From: Flavobacteriales bacterium
GTDB taxonomy: Bacteria; Bacteroidota; Bacteroidia; Flavobacteriales_F; PHOS-HE28
NCBI GenBank assembly: GCA_019638085.1
Contig: JAHBUL010000008.1
Span: 147,609 to 211,608 of the forward strand
Reading direction: 5' to 3'
DNA: 64,000 nucleotides
Shown here: one piece after another, positions 1-8,437 of the stretch
Position numbering within the stretch: the stretch's first letter is position 1
Layout of the letters: each line of letters opens with the position of its first letter
Translations under genes and position numbers: made by a program
The notes under the pieces: generated by a model
Database searches by the model: none
What the model was told of the DNA's origin: nothing
What the model saw: only the letters and a program-made list of their open reading frames with translations

Positions 1-1259
1 TACGGCAAGGCCTTGTCCGAGAGCGTGCTCAGGAAATCCAGGTGTACGAAGGCCTGTTCGCGGTGGTCCATGTTATAACGGGCGATGATGCCGTCCCAAT
101 TGAACAGGGCCATCACCAAGGCGATGCCATATACGGCCATGGCATTCGTGCGCAAGAGAAAATGATTCGTGCGGCCCCGCTGCACCTTTATCATCACCAG
201 CACCAAGGCGATGCACAAGGCCACCAGGAAAAAGATGACCCCGATGCGCTTGTAGGCCAGCGCATAGTAATGGATGTACCAGAAGTTGCGCATCCCCACC
301 GATAGTGAGAGCACCACATTCTGCGCCAGCCACGCATAGCTCAACAGCTTCACCACGCGGTTCCGTCGATGGAAATTCAGGTCGCCCCGGAAATAATACA
401 GCACGATCGCCGCACCCAAAAGGATGGACAACAGCAGCAAATACGTGCCTTCATGCACGAACTGTTTCAGGTACTGTCCATCGAATTCGAAACCGATCCA
501 GACGTATGTGATGTCGAGCACATTGGCAATGAGCAGCAGCACGTTCAGCCCGCCGAGCAGTACCGCGCCTGTAAGGAGTTCGCCTCGCACCCTCGGATCC
601 ATGGAATTCGAAGGCAACAGTTGATCCTTGCCGGAAGCCGCCCATAGCAAGAGGCTTTCGTTCCGCGTGGTCAGCAGCAAGAATCCGCTGATCAGAAGGC
701 CGATCAGGAAGCTAATGAACAAGGAGATATCCCAATGTTCGAACAACGCGAAGAACTTGACCATGAACTGATCGAAGTGCGGATTGGAAGCCCGGTACAT
801 GGCGATAAAGAGGAGCAATACCAAAGGAACCAGCGTAACGGACAGCACACCCTTCGGCGTGATGCCCACCCCGGTAGAATGCCGCTGCGGCAAAGGGATG
901 GTGCGGAACAAAGCCAACGGCACTGCGGCCAAGTGCGCCACAGCGAGCACGGCGGAGCGGTTCAAGGCGTTCAGTTCAGGAGCCAATAGCACGCCGACGG
1001 CCAGACCTGCGGAGATCAGGTTCACCGCCACCGTCAGCAGGGACCCGTGCATCAGCACCATGATCGCCGTCAGCAGCATGCCACCCAAGGCCAAGCGGGC
1101 TGGTGGCGTGAAGGGTCTTGGGCGGGTCCGCCAGAGTATCGCCACCACCACTATTTCGAACAGGATCAAATTCAACCCTATGCCTACGCCGTGGAAAAGG
1201 AAAACAAACAACCCGGCCATCAGCAGGCACAGGAGGAACAGTATGGTGGTACGTTTCAT
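1..1259 (-). CDS. DUF4153/DUF4173-family integral membrane protein (3' end missing)
   Basis: The frame is open on the minus strand from an ATG at 1259 to the window edge, about 419 residues with no stop, so the C-terminus lies outside. The N-terminus reads MKRTTILFLLCLLMAGL and is followed by many hydrophobic segments (roughly 8 to 10 predicted helices). In the second half, stretches such as YFRGDLNFHRRNRVVKLLSY, GMRNFWYIHYYALAYKRIGV and ALFNWDGIIARYN resemble the conserved C-terminal region of the DUF4153/DUF4173 membrane proteins that are common in Bacteroidota. The family has no settled function. Codons and GC content look like the neighbours. The family assignment is from memory of conserved motifs; membrane location is clear from sequence. 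Confidence 0.75.
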   Translation of the reverse strand, partial: MKRTTILFLLCLLMAGLFVFLFHGVGIGLNLILFEIVVVAILWRTRPRPFTPPARLALGGMLLTAIMVLMHGSLLTVAVNLISAGLAVGVLLAPELNALNRSAVLAVAHLAAVPLALFRTIPLPQRHSTGVGITPKGVLSVTLVPLVLLLFIAMYRASNPHFDQFMVKFFALFEHWDISLFISFLIGLLISGFLLLTTRNESLLLWAASGKDQLLPSNSMDPRVRGELLTGAVLLGGLNVLLLIANVLDITYVWIGFEFDGQYLKQFVHEGTYLLLLSILLGAAIVLYYFRGDLNFHRRNRVVKLLSYAWLAQNVVLSLSVGMRNFWYIHYYALAYKRIGVIFFLVALCIALVLVMIKVQRGRTNHFLLRTNAMAVYGIALVMALFNWDGIIARYNMDHREQAFVHLDFLSTLSDKALP

Positions 1260-1391
1260 TCCGAAGGATTCCCCGTTCCAACGCGGGTTCCTTCGGCATT
1301 CGTATCCGGCGATCAAGTAGTTTTTTGCTACCGCTGCACCACCGCAGTGCCGAAAGAAGGACTAAGTGTAAGGCCTGTGTCCGCAGCGTGC

Positions 1392-2459
1392 TTAGCGCAC
1401 AACGATGGAATGCCAAGTCACCGCGCCGCCACGATACACGCCGACGGGATACAGGCCTGGAGCAAGACCCTCGAGCGCAACATCCACCCGGGGCTGGGCG
1501 CCGAAGTCCTGCTCCAACACCAAGCGGCCTTGGCTGTCCACTACCTTGACCTGGATGCGCTGCACTTCACCTTGCTGTTCGATCCAGAAACCGGCATCGG
1601 ACGTGGTCGGATTGGGTGCCACGATCACAGCGGATGAATGCGCAAGGTCCGGCACTTGCACAGTACCGGTGATGGTGGTATCCACGTTCACCACCACACC
1701 GAAGGGGGGACCCCAGCCTCCATCATCATCCTGAGCGCGCATCCACAATACGTTGATGCCTTCTTCCACCGGTGGTATGGCGCCCCCCTTGATGGCCTCA
1801 AATGCACCATCGAAGGAACCGTCGCTGGCCAACATGGGCATACCAGCTCCTTCTCCGGGATCGCTATCGAACCAATATTCCGCTGCGGCGACATGGATAT
1901 CGGGAAAGCTCACACTACCAGCCAACACTTCGACCAGAATGCTGAAAGGCGCACCCCAGTTGTTGTTCACATCGAGCATGCGCATGCCCAACACGTGCAT
2001 GCCCGGAGCAGGCAATTGGTTGATGTCCGCACCTACCGCCTCCAGAGCGTCATCATAGAGGCCATCCAATGCGAAGAGGGTGCTTCCATTGCCTTCTCCC
2101 GGGTCGGAATCCCAGAAGTATTCGCCTTGGCTCACATGGATATCCGGGAAGGATACCGCACTCGGCAACACTTGGATCAGAGTGCTGAACACAGGCCCCC
2201 AGTTGCCGGCCTCGTCAAGCGCACGAATGGAAAAGGTATGCTCACCCGGAACTGGAAGTGTGCTGGTCGTGGCAAGCACATGCTCCAAGGCTTGGCCATA
2301 GCTGCCGTCCACAGCGACCAAGGCAGTGCCGTTGCCTTCACCGGGGTCCGCGTCCCAGAAATACTCGGTGTTCAAAAGCCCGGTCTGGCCGTAAAGCTGC
2401 GTACCCAAAAGCAGCAGCATCAAAATAAATATCCGGCGGATACACATGGGAACCAGCAT
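1392..2459 (-). CDS. Exported DPGEGNG-repeat protein with T9SS sorting domain
   Basis: This 355-residue protein has an N-terminal signal peptide (core IFILMLLLLGTQLYGQ). It has three tandem repeats of about 82 residues, each opening with EYFWDxDPGEGNG or a close variant (around residues 30, 115 and 200) and ending near NWGxPF. The last ~65 residues are a type A T9SS sorting domain, with VAPNPTTSDAGF and the closing GLAPGLYPVGVYRGG-type strand. It is therefore expected to cross the outer membrane and be surface-anchored or released. The Asp- and Gly-rich DxDPGEG loops could bind calcium, but that is inference. The start ATG overlaps the stop of the upstream beta-helix gene by one base (TAATG), so the two are probably translated together. 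A start four codons further in is also possible. Function is unknown. Confidence 0.85.
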   Translation of the reverse strand: MLVPMCIRRIFILMLLLLGTQLYGQTGLLNTEYFWDADPGEGNGTALVAVDGSYGQALEHVLATTSTLPVPGEHTFSIRALDEAGNWGPVFSTLIQVLPSAVSFPDIHVSQGEYFWDSDPGEGNGSTLFALDGLYDDALEAVGADINQLPAPGMHVLGMRMLDVNNNWGAPFSILVEVLAGSVSFPDIHVAAAEYWFDSDPGEGAGMPMLASDGSFDGAFEAIKGGAIPPVEEGINVLWMRAQDDDGGWGPPFGVVVNVDTTITGTVQVPDLAHSSAVIVAPNPTTSDAGFWIEQQGEVQRIQVKVVDSQGRLVLEQDFGAQPRVDVALEGLAPGLYPVGVYRGGAVTWHSIVVR

Positions 2460-3694
2460 TAGCGATCGAAGGCCAGAGCCTTCACACGCAGGGTGGAACC
2501 GGAACGCACATTGAAGGGGTGGCCGGTGAGGTAGACCCGAGCGGAACCCGTGTGCAAGGGATGGAAATTGTTGAGTGTGTACGAGCCTCCATACGCCCCG
2601 GCATCGCCGGTGGAAAGATCGAGATCGCTCAATACTGCTGCTGGGTTACCTCCATCGATGCAGCCTCCAGGGGTATTGAAAGTACCGTCCGCGTTCAAGG
2701 TGATCACTTGGTCCGTGGTATTGTCCGACTCGAAGGTGAAACCGCTTGAAACACCTCCGCTCACGTTGCTTGAAACGTGGTTGAAGTACACGTTGATCTG
2801 ACCCGAGTTGCCACTGTTCTTGTGGATTCCGAAATTGCTGCTTCCGGTCCATGTTCGGGTAACGGCATTGTTCATCACTTCCCATACGCTGCCGCTGGTG
2901 GTGTTCGCCAAGCTGATCCCGTAGGTGGTGCCCGATCCGGTGTATGCAGTCACCGTATTGTTCCAGACCAGGTTCTGCACCCCACTGTTGTTCCCAGCGT
3001 AGATATTGATACCCATCCAGCCATGTTGGATGAAGTTGTTGCGGATATGCGCCACCTGTCCGGTGGAGTTGAAGGAGACTCCATCGTAACCCGAGCCGGC
3101 CTTCACTTTGTTACCAATGACCGCACAGGTATCCAGCACTGCACTGGCGGTGCTTCCCGTAATGGAGATCACATCCCCGGATACTGTGGAGCCATCGATA
3201 TCGCAGCCCACCACGTTGCCGAAATTGATGTTCACCCTGCCCTTGGCAAGGGTGCAGCCGATAATGTCCGCTTGGAAGTTGTTGTTGTTGAAGTTGATGC
3301 TTCCGTTCACGAAGTAGCTGTCCAGGATCCGAACCGTTGTGCCCCGCACACTGCCCCCGCTGGTGAAGGCGAAACCGCCGGAGGTGTTGCGCATGCCGAT
3401 GACAGTGACCGTCCGACCTGCCGCACCAGTGATGGTGTAGGTGCCTTGCACATAGAAGAAACCATCGTTGTTGAAGCTCAAGAACTGAAGGCTTTTGTTC
3501 ACTGCGATGTCCTCGATCCATGGAATGTTGCCCGCTCGGTTCTTCACGATGATGCGATCACCGTCCGAAGCAGCAGCAACCGCAGCAGTGATGTTCGGAT
3601 AAGCAGGCGATTGGCCGAATTCCTCAACAATACGGTCCGTTGCAAAAAGAGATAAGGAAGCAGTGAATGCGACCAGCGTGAAAAGTGCTTTCAT
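2459..3694 (-). CDS. Exported parallel beta-helix repeat protein
   Basis: This 411-residue protein has a clear signal peptide (MKALFTLVAFTASLSLFA). The body is rich in short G/N/T/S/V strands of about 20-25 residues (for example NITAAVAAASDGDRIIVKN, then VTVIGMRNTSGGFAF, then ADIIGCTLAKGRVNINFG). This is the pattern of a right-handed parallel beta-helix such as the pectate-lyase-like or NosD-like fold. No T9SS sorting domain is visible at the C-terminus (ends VRSGSTLRVKALAFDR), unlike its partner downstream. A catalytic site could not be identified. Upstream at 3718-3725 (minus strand) is TACTTTCG followed by CGGCC, matching the promoter-like motif seen before many genes here. It is probably the first gene of a two-gene operon. 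Confidence 0.8.
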   Translation of the reverse strand: MKALFTLVAFTASLSLFATDRIVEEFGQSPAYPNITAAVAAASDGDRIIVKNRAGNIPWIEDIAVNKSLQFLSFNNDGFFYVQGTYTITGAAGRTVTVIGMRNTSGGFAFTSGGSVRGTTVRILDSYFVNGSINFNNNNFQADIIGCTLAKGRVNINFGNVVGCDIDGSTVSGDVISITGSTASAVLDTCAVIGNKVKAGSGYDGVSFNSTGQVAHIRNNFIQHGWMGINIYAGNNSGVQNLVWNNTVTAYTGSGTTYGISLANTTSGSVWEVMNNAVTRTWTGSSNFGIHKNSGNSGQINVYFNHVSSNVSGGVSSGFTFESDNTTDQVITLNADGTFNTPGGCIDGGNPAAVLSDLDLSTGDAGAYGGSYTLNNFHPLHTGSARVYLTGHPFNVRSGSTLRVKALAFDR

Positions 3695-3859
3695 CCTATG
3701 GTTTGATTGTTCGGCCGCGAAAGTAGCTATCCGAAAATAGGAGCCCGAAAGCCCTTGTGAGGAGATCCCCTATGGAGCGCACGGAGCAGTGACAAGCAGC
3801 GGAGATCGTGCTTTGAGGCCTATCCTTCGCATTACATGGGCCTGTTGCGCGTTGCCGAC

Positions 3860-4267
3860 CTACAGGACCAACTCGCGGAACAAGCGCTCCGTGGTCCCCT
3901 CCAGATCATCGCACAACCCAGCATGGGGACGCGAAGTTTGGATAGCGGTGCTGCGCACGGCCGTGAGCCAGCGGAAGCGTTCGGCCGGTTCCAACTGTGC
4001 GATGGGGCCTCCATCCGCAGCACCCTCCGCGATCCGTACGAACGAACGCAAGTTCTCCCGCACCAGATCCAGGTCCAGATCGTTGGAGAATGCGCTGAGC
4101 CGTTTCTCGTTAAGCGCCACCCGCACTCCGATGAAGCCCGTGCGTTTGCTGAAGACGATGACACCCACGTTCAGGAATTCCTCGCGCTCCAGGATCGGCA
4201 GCACGCGGATGAGCGCATACTCATACAAGTGCTTGCCGTGCATGTTGGGCTTCGTTGATGAAGTCAT
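3860..4267 (-). CDS. DUF3037 domain protein, partner of HipA-like kinase
   Basis: This 135-residue protein includes LYEYALIRVLPILEREEFLN and VGVIVFSKRTGFIGVRV near the N-terminus, which is the hallmark of DUF3037 proteins. The rest is a small alpha/beta region with no recognisable catalytic motif. The frame extends further upstream, but the chosen ATG (MTSSTKPNMHGK) gives the length usual for the family. An ATG at 4243 is a second possibility. Either way it overlaps the end of the upstream HipA-like gene (46 or 23 bases), so the two are co-expressed. Pairing of DUF3037 with a HipA-like kinase of this type is recurrent in bacteria, and the role of DUF3037 is not established. Confidence 0.82.
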   Translation of the reverse strand: MTSSTKPNMHGKHLYEYALIRVLPILEREEFLNVGVIVFSKRTGFIGVRVALNEKRLSAFSNDLDLDLVRENLRSFVRIAEGAADGGPIAQLEPAERFRWLTAVRSTAIQTSRPHAGLCDDLEGTTERLFRELVL

Positions 4268-5024
4268 GGGAATGCGCCAAACGGAGAAGCAGGAATTCCA
4301 AGTAGACCGCGCGTAGTTCCGCTGGTCCTTGTTCCACCCCTTCCCACTGCAACCAGGTATCCGGCACCAGTTCCACAATGCTTTTGAGCAGCTCGGGGGT
4401 CAAGCGCTTCCTGCTTTCCGCATCCGCTTCGGCAAGCTTCAATGCTTGGGGCAATAGCACGTGATCCTTGATCAAGTGGAACGGACCTTCGGCATGCTTC
4501 TTCCAATGGTTCCAGCTATGCTGAAAGTAGAGGCAGGAACCGTGATCGATCAGCCAGAGGTCCTTCTGCCAGATCAACATGTTGGTGTTCTTCACCGTGC
4601 GATCAATGTTCGTAAGGAAGGCGTCCAGCCACACGATGCGCGAGGCCAGTTCGGGGTCCACGGTGGTCACCGCCGGATCGAAGGTGATGGCACCTGCCAG
4701 GAAGTGAAGTGCCAGGTTCGATCCTTGGCTGCCCTTGAGCAGGTCCTGGATCTCCTCATCCCCTTCCGTGCGTCCGAAGGCTTCATCCAGCTCGGCAAAC
4801 ACCAATTCGGGCACGCGCAAACCGAGCGCTCTCGCCACTTCTCCTCCGATCAATTCCGAGATCAAGGCTTTGGGTCCATGGCCGGTGCCGCGGAATTTCA
4901 GCACATAGCGAAAGCCGTCATCCGCCTCCGCCAAGGCAGGTAGCGAGCCACCCTCACGCAATGGTGTGATGTAGCGCGTTACCGCAACGGTGCGCAACTC
5001 GGGAGCTTGTGTGGAGGTGTCCAT
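4221..5024 (-). CDS. HipA-like (HipA_2 type) kinase domain protein
   Basis: This 267-residue protein resembles the stand-alone HipA-like kinase family rather than full-length HipA (about 440 residues). An N-terminal lobe contains YVLKFRGTGHGPKALISELI (residues 40-59) with the likely ATP-binding lysine. The catalytic region has WLDAFLTNIDRTVKNTNML, giving the proposed catalytic Asp141 and a following Asn. LIDHG with Asp160 would bind metal. The frame opens 21 codons further upstream, but ATG at 5024 (MDTSTQAPELRTV) gives the usual N-terminus. It overlaps the DUF3037 gene downstream. No HipB-like DNA-binding protein is adjacent, so this is not a classical hipBA toxin-antitoxin locus. The substrate is unknown. 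Confidence 0.85.
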   Translation of the reverse strand: MDTSTQAPELRTVAVTRYITPLREGGSLPALAEADDGFRYVLKFRGTGHGPKALISELIGGEVARALGLRVPELVFAELDEAFGRTEGDEEIQDLLKGSQGSNLALHFLAGAITFDPAVTTVDPELASRIVWLDAFLTNIDRTVKNTNMLIWQKDLWLIDHGSCLYFQHSWNHWKKHAEGPFHLIKDHVLLPQALKLAEADAESRKRLTPELLKSIVELVPDTWLQWEGVEQGPAELRAVYLEFLLLRLAHSHDFINEAQHARQALV

Positions 5025-5117
5025 CAATTGAAGGCGGGAAAGGTACAAGGCGCGAACAGCTGAATGCATTCTCCCCAAGAACTGCACCCATGCACCAGTA
5101 GATTCGCGCTCCGATCC

Positions 5118-5732
5118 ATGAAGGTAGACGACCCGGGCATACTGATCTGGATGATCAAGATCACGGCCTATGCCTTGGTAGTGATCGCCCAGTACCGGAT
5201 GATCAGCCGCGTGGCCACGGGTCGCTTAAAGGCCGTCGTGCTCTCCTGGCTCGGTTGGTCCATGTTGATGGGCATCAGCGTGGTGGCGCAGCTACAGGCC
5301 GATGCATGGGTCTGGGATTGGAACCTCTTCAGCGTGCTGCTCTCGGCCACGGGCTGCTTGCTCATCGGTATCACCGGTTTCTGGACCGGCAACTACTCAC
5401 GGGGGAAGGGCGATGTGCTGTGCCTGGTGGCCGGACTGGCGTGTATGGGGGTCTTCTTCCTTTTCACCGACCCGTGGATCACCACGGTGCTTGCGATCCT
5501 CGCGGATCTACTGGTGGCCATACCCATGTTGGAACGTGCCTTCAGGGACCCCGCCGGCCACCGCACCGATGCATGGCCCATCGTTCTTCTGGCATGGACG
5601 CTCACGGCGACCAGCATCCTGTTCAACTTCTCATGGTTGCACATGCTATGGCCGCTCTACCTCATCGGCTTCACCGGCTTGATGACGTACTTGAGCTTCT
5701 TCCGCGCCGCTTCGAGCGAAAGGCGCGCTTGA
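5118..5732 (+). CDS. Multi-pass membrane protein of unknown function
   Basis: This 204-residue protein has about seven hydrophobic segments, for example LIWMIKITAYALVVIAQY, VLCLVAGLACMGVFFLF, and a final MLWPLYLIGFTGLMTYLSFF. The frame starts 18 codons earlier, inside the region upstream of the divergent HipA-like gene. The ATG at 5118 (MKVDDPGILIWM) is preferred because the protein then begins just before the first membrane helix. It converges on the TspO-like gene with only 13 bases between the stops. I do not recognise the family. It reads as a small bacterial inner-membrane protein with normal local codon use. Confidence 0.65.
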   Translation: MKVDDPGILIWMIKITAYALVVIAQYRMISRVATGRLKAVVLSWLGWSMLMGISVVAQLQADAWVWDWNLFSVLLSATGCLLIGITGFWTGNYSRGKGDVLCLVAGLACMGVFFLFTDPWITTVLAILADLLVAIPMLERAFRDPAGHRTDAWPIVLLAWTLTATSILFNFSWLHMLWPLYLIGFTGLMTYLSFFRAASSERRA

Positions 5733-5745
5733 TACCGAAGCTCTT

Positions 5746-6543
5746 CTACATCGTCCCTTCTGTCCGGGTCCTACGCCTGAACGGACCTGCATGGCGATTC
5801 TCGTAGGCATGCGCCATGATCGCGCCCCCAAGCACCAAGGCCCAGAGTACGCTGGTCCACTGCAATACCGGGATCGTATCCCAATGCCGTACCGCGATCG
5901 CAACAAGTGCCCACACGCCAACGGACGCGAACTCGCGCATGTTGCGGGTCCAGATCATGACCAGGTTCAGAAGACCAGCTACGCTGATCATGATCGCCGT
6001 CCACTGCACTTCAGTGAATCCCGCCACCCAATGGATGCTTGCCAACCAAGCTGCAACGTTAGCGATGGTGGCCACGGCGATCCAGCCGCTGTAGAGGCAG
6101 ATCGGCCACCACACCGCAGCGATAACCGGCAAGGGTGCATCCCAGCGCTCCATGTTCAACCGAAGGATCACTTGGATCAATGAGAACAGGATCACGAGCA
6201 TCACCAATACGCTCAGCCCCGTTTGCTCGTGCAGCCAGAACCAGAGCCAAAGCGCGTTACCCACGTTCGCAATGGTAAGCCACGGCCCGATCTGTAGGAT
6301 GGTCCCGCTGTGTGGACTTCCCCGGAACGCCCAACGTAGCTGGTTCACCACCAGTACCAGCAGCCCCAGGAAGATCAGGCCCCAGATCGCGAACGCATAA
6401 CCCGCAGGTGTGAAGAGGTTCGCATACTTATCACTTAGCTCGCCAACAGTGTTCCCATTGATGGCTCCGGTGTTGCTCCAATAGTTCCAGATGATGATGG
6501 CGATCAACACTACGGTATTGATCAGGGCATAGATCTTCTTCAT
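5746..6543 (-). CDS. TspO/MBR-related tryptophan-rich membrane protein
   Basis: This 265-residue protein begins MKKIYALINTVVLIAIIIW and has about seven membrane segments. The region FTPAGYAFAIWGLIFLGL near residues 45-62 and the many tryptophans match the long TspO/MBR-like (tryptophan-rich sensory protein) proteins of Bacteroidota. These are longer than the five-helix TspO of Rhodobacter (about 160 residues). Family members bind tetrapyrroles or cholesterol-like ligands in other organisms; the ligand here is unknown. The gene diverges from the multicopper oxidase gene, with 187 bases between the start codons that contain a perfect inverted repeat. Confidence 0.75.
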   Translation of the reverse strand: MKKIYALINTVVLIAIIIWNYWSNTGAINGNTVGELSDKYANLFTPAGYAFAIWGLIFLGLLVLVVNQLRWAFRGSPHSGTILQIGPWLTIANVGNALWLWFWLHEQTGLSVLVMLVILFSLIQVILRLNMERWDAPLPVIAAVWWPICLYSGWIAVATIANVAAWLASIHWVAGFTEVQWTAIMISVAGLLNLVMIWTRNMREFASVGVWALVAIAVRHWDTIPVLQWTSVLWALVLGGAIMAHAYENRHAGPFRRRTRTEGTM

Positions 6544-6664
6544 GGATCAAGGCGTTGGAGATCGAACACCCAAGGAGCTGAAGTTGTGCGGAACAAGAGC
6601 GGTAAAGATGCACTTGGCATCACCAGAACATGGATGGCGGTCCGCGCAGATCCAAATATCCATC

Positions 6665-6684
6665 CATATGATTTATATCATATG
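6665..6684. promoter_or_regulatory. Perfect inverted repeat, candidate operator
   Basis: CATATGAT-TTAT-ATCATATG is a perfect 8+8 palindrome with a 4-base spacer in an AT-rich island. The core TGAT-N4-ATCA equals the core of Crp/Fnr-family sites (TTGAT-N4-ATCAA), with the outermost consensus base differing on each side. It lies 47 bases upstream of the multicopper oxidase start and 122 bases from the TspO-like start, so it could control either gene. Confidence 0.5.
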
Positions 6685-6730
6685 CCGGTTTTCGAAAAAG
6701 ACCGAATCTTGATCCACCAGATCAAGGCCC

Positions 6731-8395
6731 ATGCAGCATTATTACATCTTACCAACCTGCCTCCTCCTCGCCATTTCCACGGCCCATGCGCAGAACCCGT
6801 TGGCCATTCCACCGGCGCTCGACATGGACACCTTCAATTTGGTCCTGAACGAGAGCAGCCATGAGTTCTACCCCGGCGTGGTCACGCAGACCTATGGCAT
6901 CAGTGCGCCGTTCCTCGGCGCCACGTTGATCCTGCATAAGGGGGACACTGCCCGCTTCCGGGTGACCAACCAGCTATCCGAGGACGCAGGGATGCACTGG
7001 AACGGCATGGAGGTGCCACCCGAGTTCGACGGCAGCCCGCCCCTGGTGCTGCAACCCGGTGAAACGTGGGATGTGAAGTACAAGGTGATAGACAAGGCCA
7101 GCGTCTACGTCTACCACCCGCACACCATGGGCCTCATCGGCCAGCAAGTGAACAAAGGCGCGGCGGGCCTGATCATTGTGCAAGATGACGAAGAAGCACA
7201 ACTGCCGTTGCCGCGCACCTACGGCGTGGATGACTTCCCCGTGGCGGTACAGGACAAGAAATTCTCCCCGGCAGGACAGTTCCTCTATTCACCCTACGGC
7301 GATTCGATCCTGGTGAACGGCACACCGCACCCCTATTTGGATTGCCCGGCACAAGTGGTGCGCCTGCGGATCGCGAACGCTTCCACTGCGCGATACTATC
7401 CGTTCGGCTTCGAAGGCAATATCCCGTTCCACGTGATCGCCAGCGAAGGCGGCCTGCTGTCCGCCCCGGCAACAATGACGCGGCTCATGCTTTCCAGCGG
7501 TGAACGCGCCGAGATCCTCGTGGACCTCACCGGCCTTGAAGGCGATAGCCTGATGTTGATGAGCTATGGTAGCGAACTGCCGATGACCGCTCCGGGATCC
7601 AACAACATGCTCTGGGAAAGTAGCTGGCTCAATGGCATCGATTTCCCGATCCTGCGCATCCGCGTAGGACCGCAAACCAGCGAGCCGATCACAACGATAC
7701 CCAGCACCCTCGTGGATGTTCAGCCCTATCCCGAAGCGTCAGCCGCCCGCACACGCGTCAAGGAGATCACCGGCATGGGCATGGTGAGCGGCATGGGCAA
7801 TTTCCTGCTGAACGGCGCGGCGTGGGACATGAACGTGATCAACGACACCATCATCCTGGGCGACACCGAGATCTGGACCTACATCAACCATTCCAACATG
7901 GCCCACCCGATGACCATGCATGGCGGTTCCTTCTATGTGCTGGACCGGAATGGTGAAGAACCACCCGAATGGGAACGAGGCCCCAAGTCCGTGGTGAACG
8001 TGGATGTGGATGACACCGTACGCGTGATCATGCGCTTTGCCGAGTACACCACCGACGGATGGCCCCTGATGTATCACTGCCACAACCTCATGCACATCAG
8101 CCAGATGATGTGGCAGTTCATCATCGTGGATCCCACGACTGCGACTACGGAAACAGTGAAGCCAGATCGGCCTTTGGTGTTCCCGGTTCCCTCTTCTTCA
8201 GCGGTCCACTTCCGTACGGAGTTCCCTGTGGTGCAAGTGCACGTATTGGACTTGTCCGGCCGCGAGGTACTGCATGCCAGTGGCTCGCATAGCACGGATG
8301 GCACGATCGATATCTCCCGGCTTGCACCGGGCCACTACATCGCCCGGTTCGAGGGCTTGGGGAAACAGGCCCAATCGATGATCGTGCGGGAGTAG
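6731..8395 (+). CDS. T9SS-tailed multicopper oxidase with altered copper ligands
   Basis: This 554-residue protein has a signal peptide cleaved after STAHA (residue 20), three cupredoxin domains in CueO-like order, and a T9SS sorting domain from about residue 475 (VFPVPSSSAVHF). The four copper-binding motifs are at HWNG (H89), HPH (H129, H131), HPMTMH (H392-H397) and HCHNLMHISQMM (H449, C450, H451, H455, M459 or M460). The type 1 copper set is complete. Two ligands of the trinuclear cluster are changed compared with CueO: Asn91 replaces the second His of HWHG, and Thr395 replaces the middle His of HPxHxH. It may be a cuprous or metal oxidase with a modified cluster, or an electron-transfer or structural protein. 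It is a secreted or surface protein. Its gene converges on the YCF48-like gene. Confidence 0.88.
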   Translation: MQHYYILPTCLLLAISTAHAQNPLAIPPALDMDTFNLVLNESSHEFYPGVVTQTYGISAPFLGATLILHKGDTARFRVTNQLSEDAGMHWNGMEVPPEFDGSPPLVLQPGETWDVKYKVIDKASVYVYHPHTMGLIGQQVNKGAAGLIIVQDDEEAQLPLPRTYGVDDFPVAVQDKKFSPAGQFLYSPYGDSILVNGTPHPYLDCPAQVVRLRIANASTARYYPFGFEGNIPFHVIASEGGLLSAPATMTRLMLSSGERAEILVDLTGLEGDSLMLMSYGSELPMTAPGSNNMLWESSWLNGIDFPILRIRVGPQTSEPITTIPSTLVDVQPYPEASAARTRVKEITGMGMVSGMGNFLLNGAAWDMNVINDTIILGDTEIWTYINHSNMAHPMTMHGGSFYVLDRNGEEPPEWERGPKSVVNVDVDDTVRVIMRFAEYTTDGWPLMYHCHNLMHISQMMWQFIIVDPTTATTETVKPDRPLVFPVPSSSAVHFRTEFPVVQVHVLDLSGREVLHASGSHSTDGTIDISRLAPGHYIARFEGLGKQAQSMIVRE

Positions 8396-8437
8396 GTACG
8401 CGATGAGCACGGGCACACGGACCCATACCAGGGATCC

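Noticed and set aside
4221..5024. Complete hipBA toxin-antitoxin system
   Set aside because: The neighbour is DUF3037, not a helix-turn-helix HipB, and the kinase is the short form.
6731..8395. Copper nitrite reductase
   Set aside because: The protein has three cupredoxin domains with a CueO-type HCH motif, not the two-domain nitrite reductase plan.
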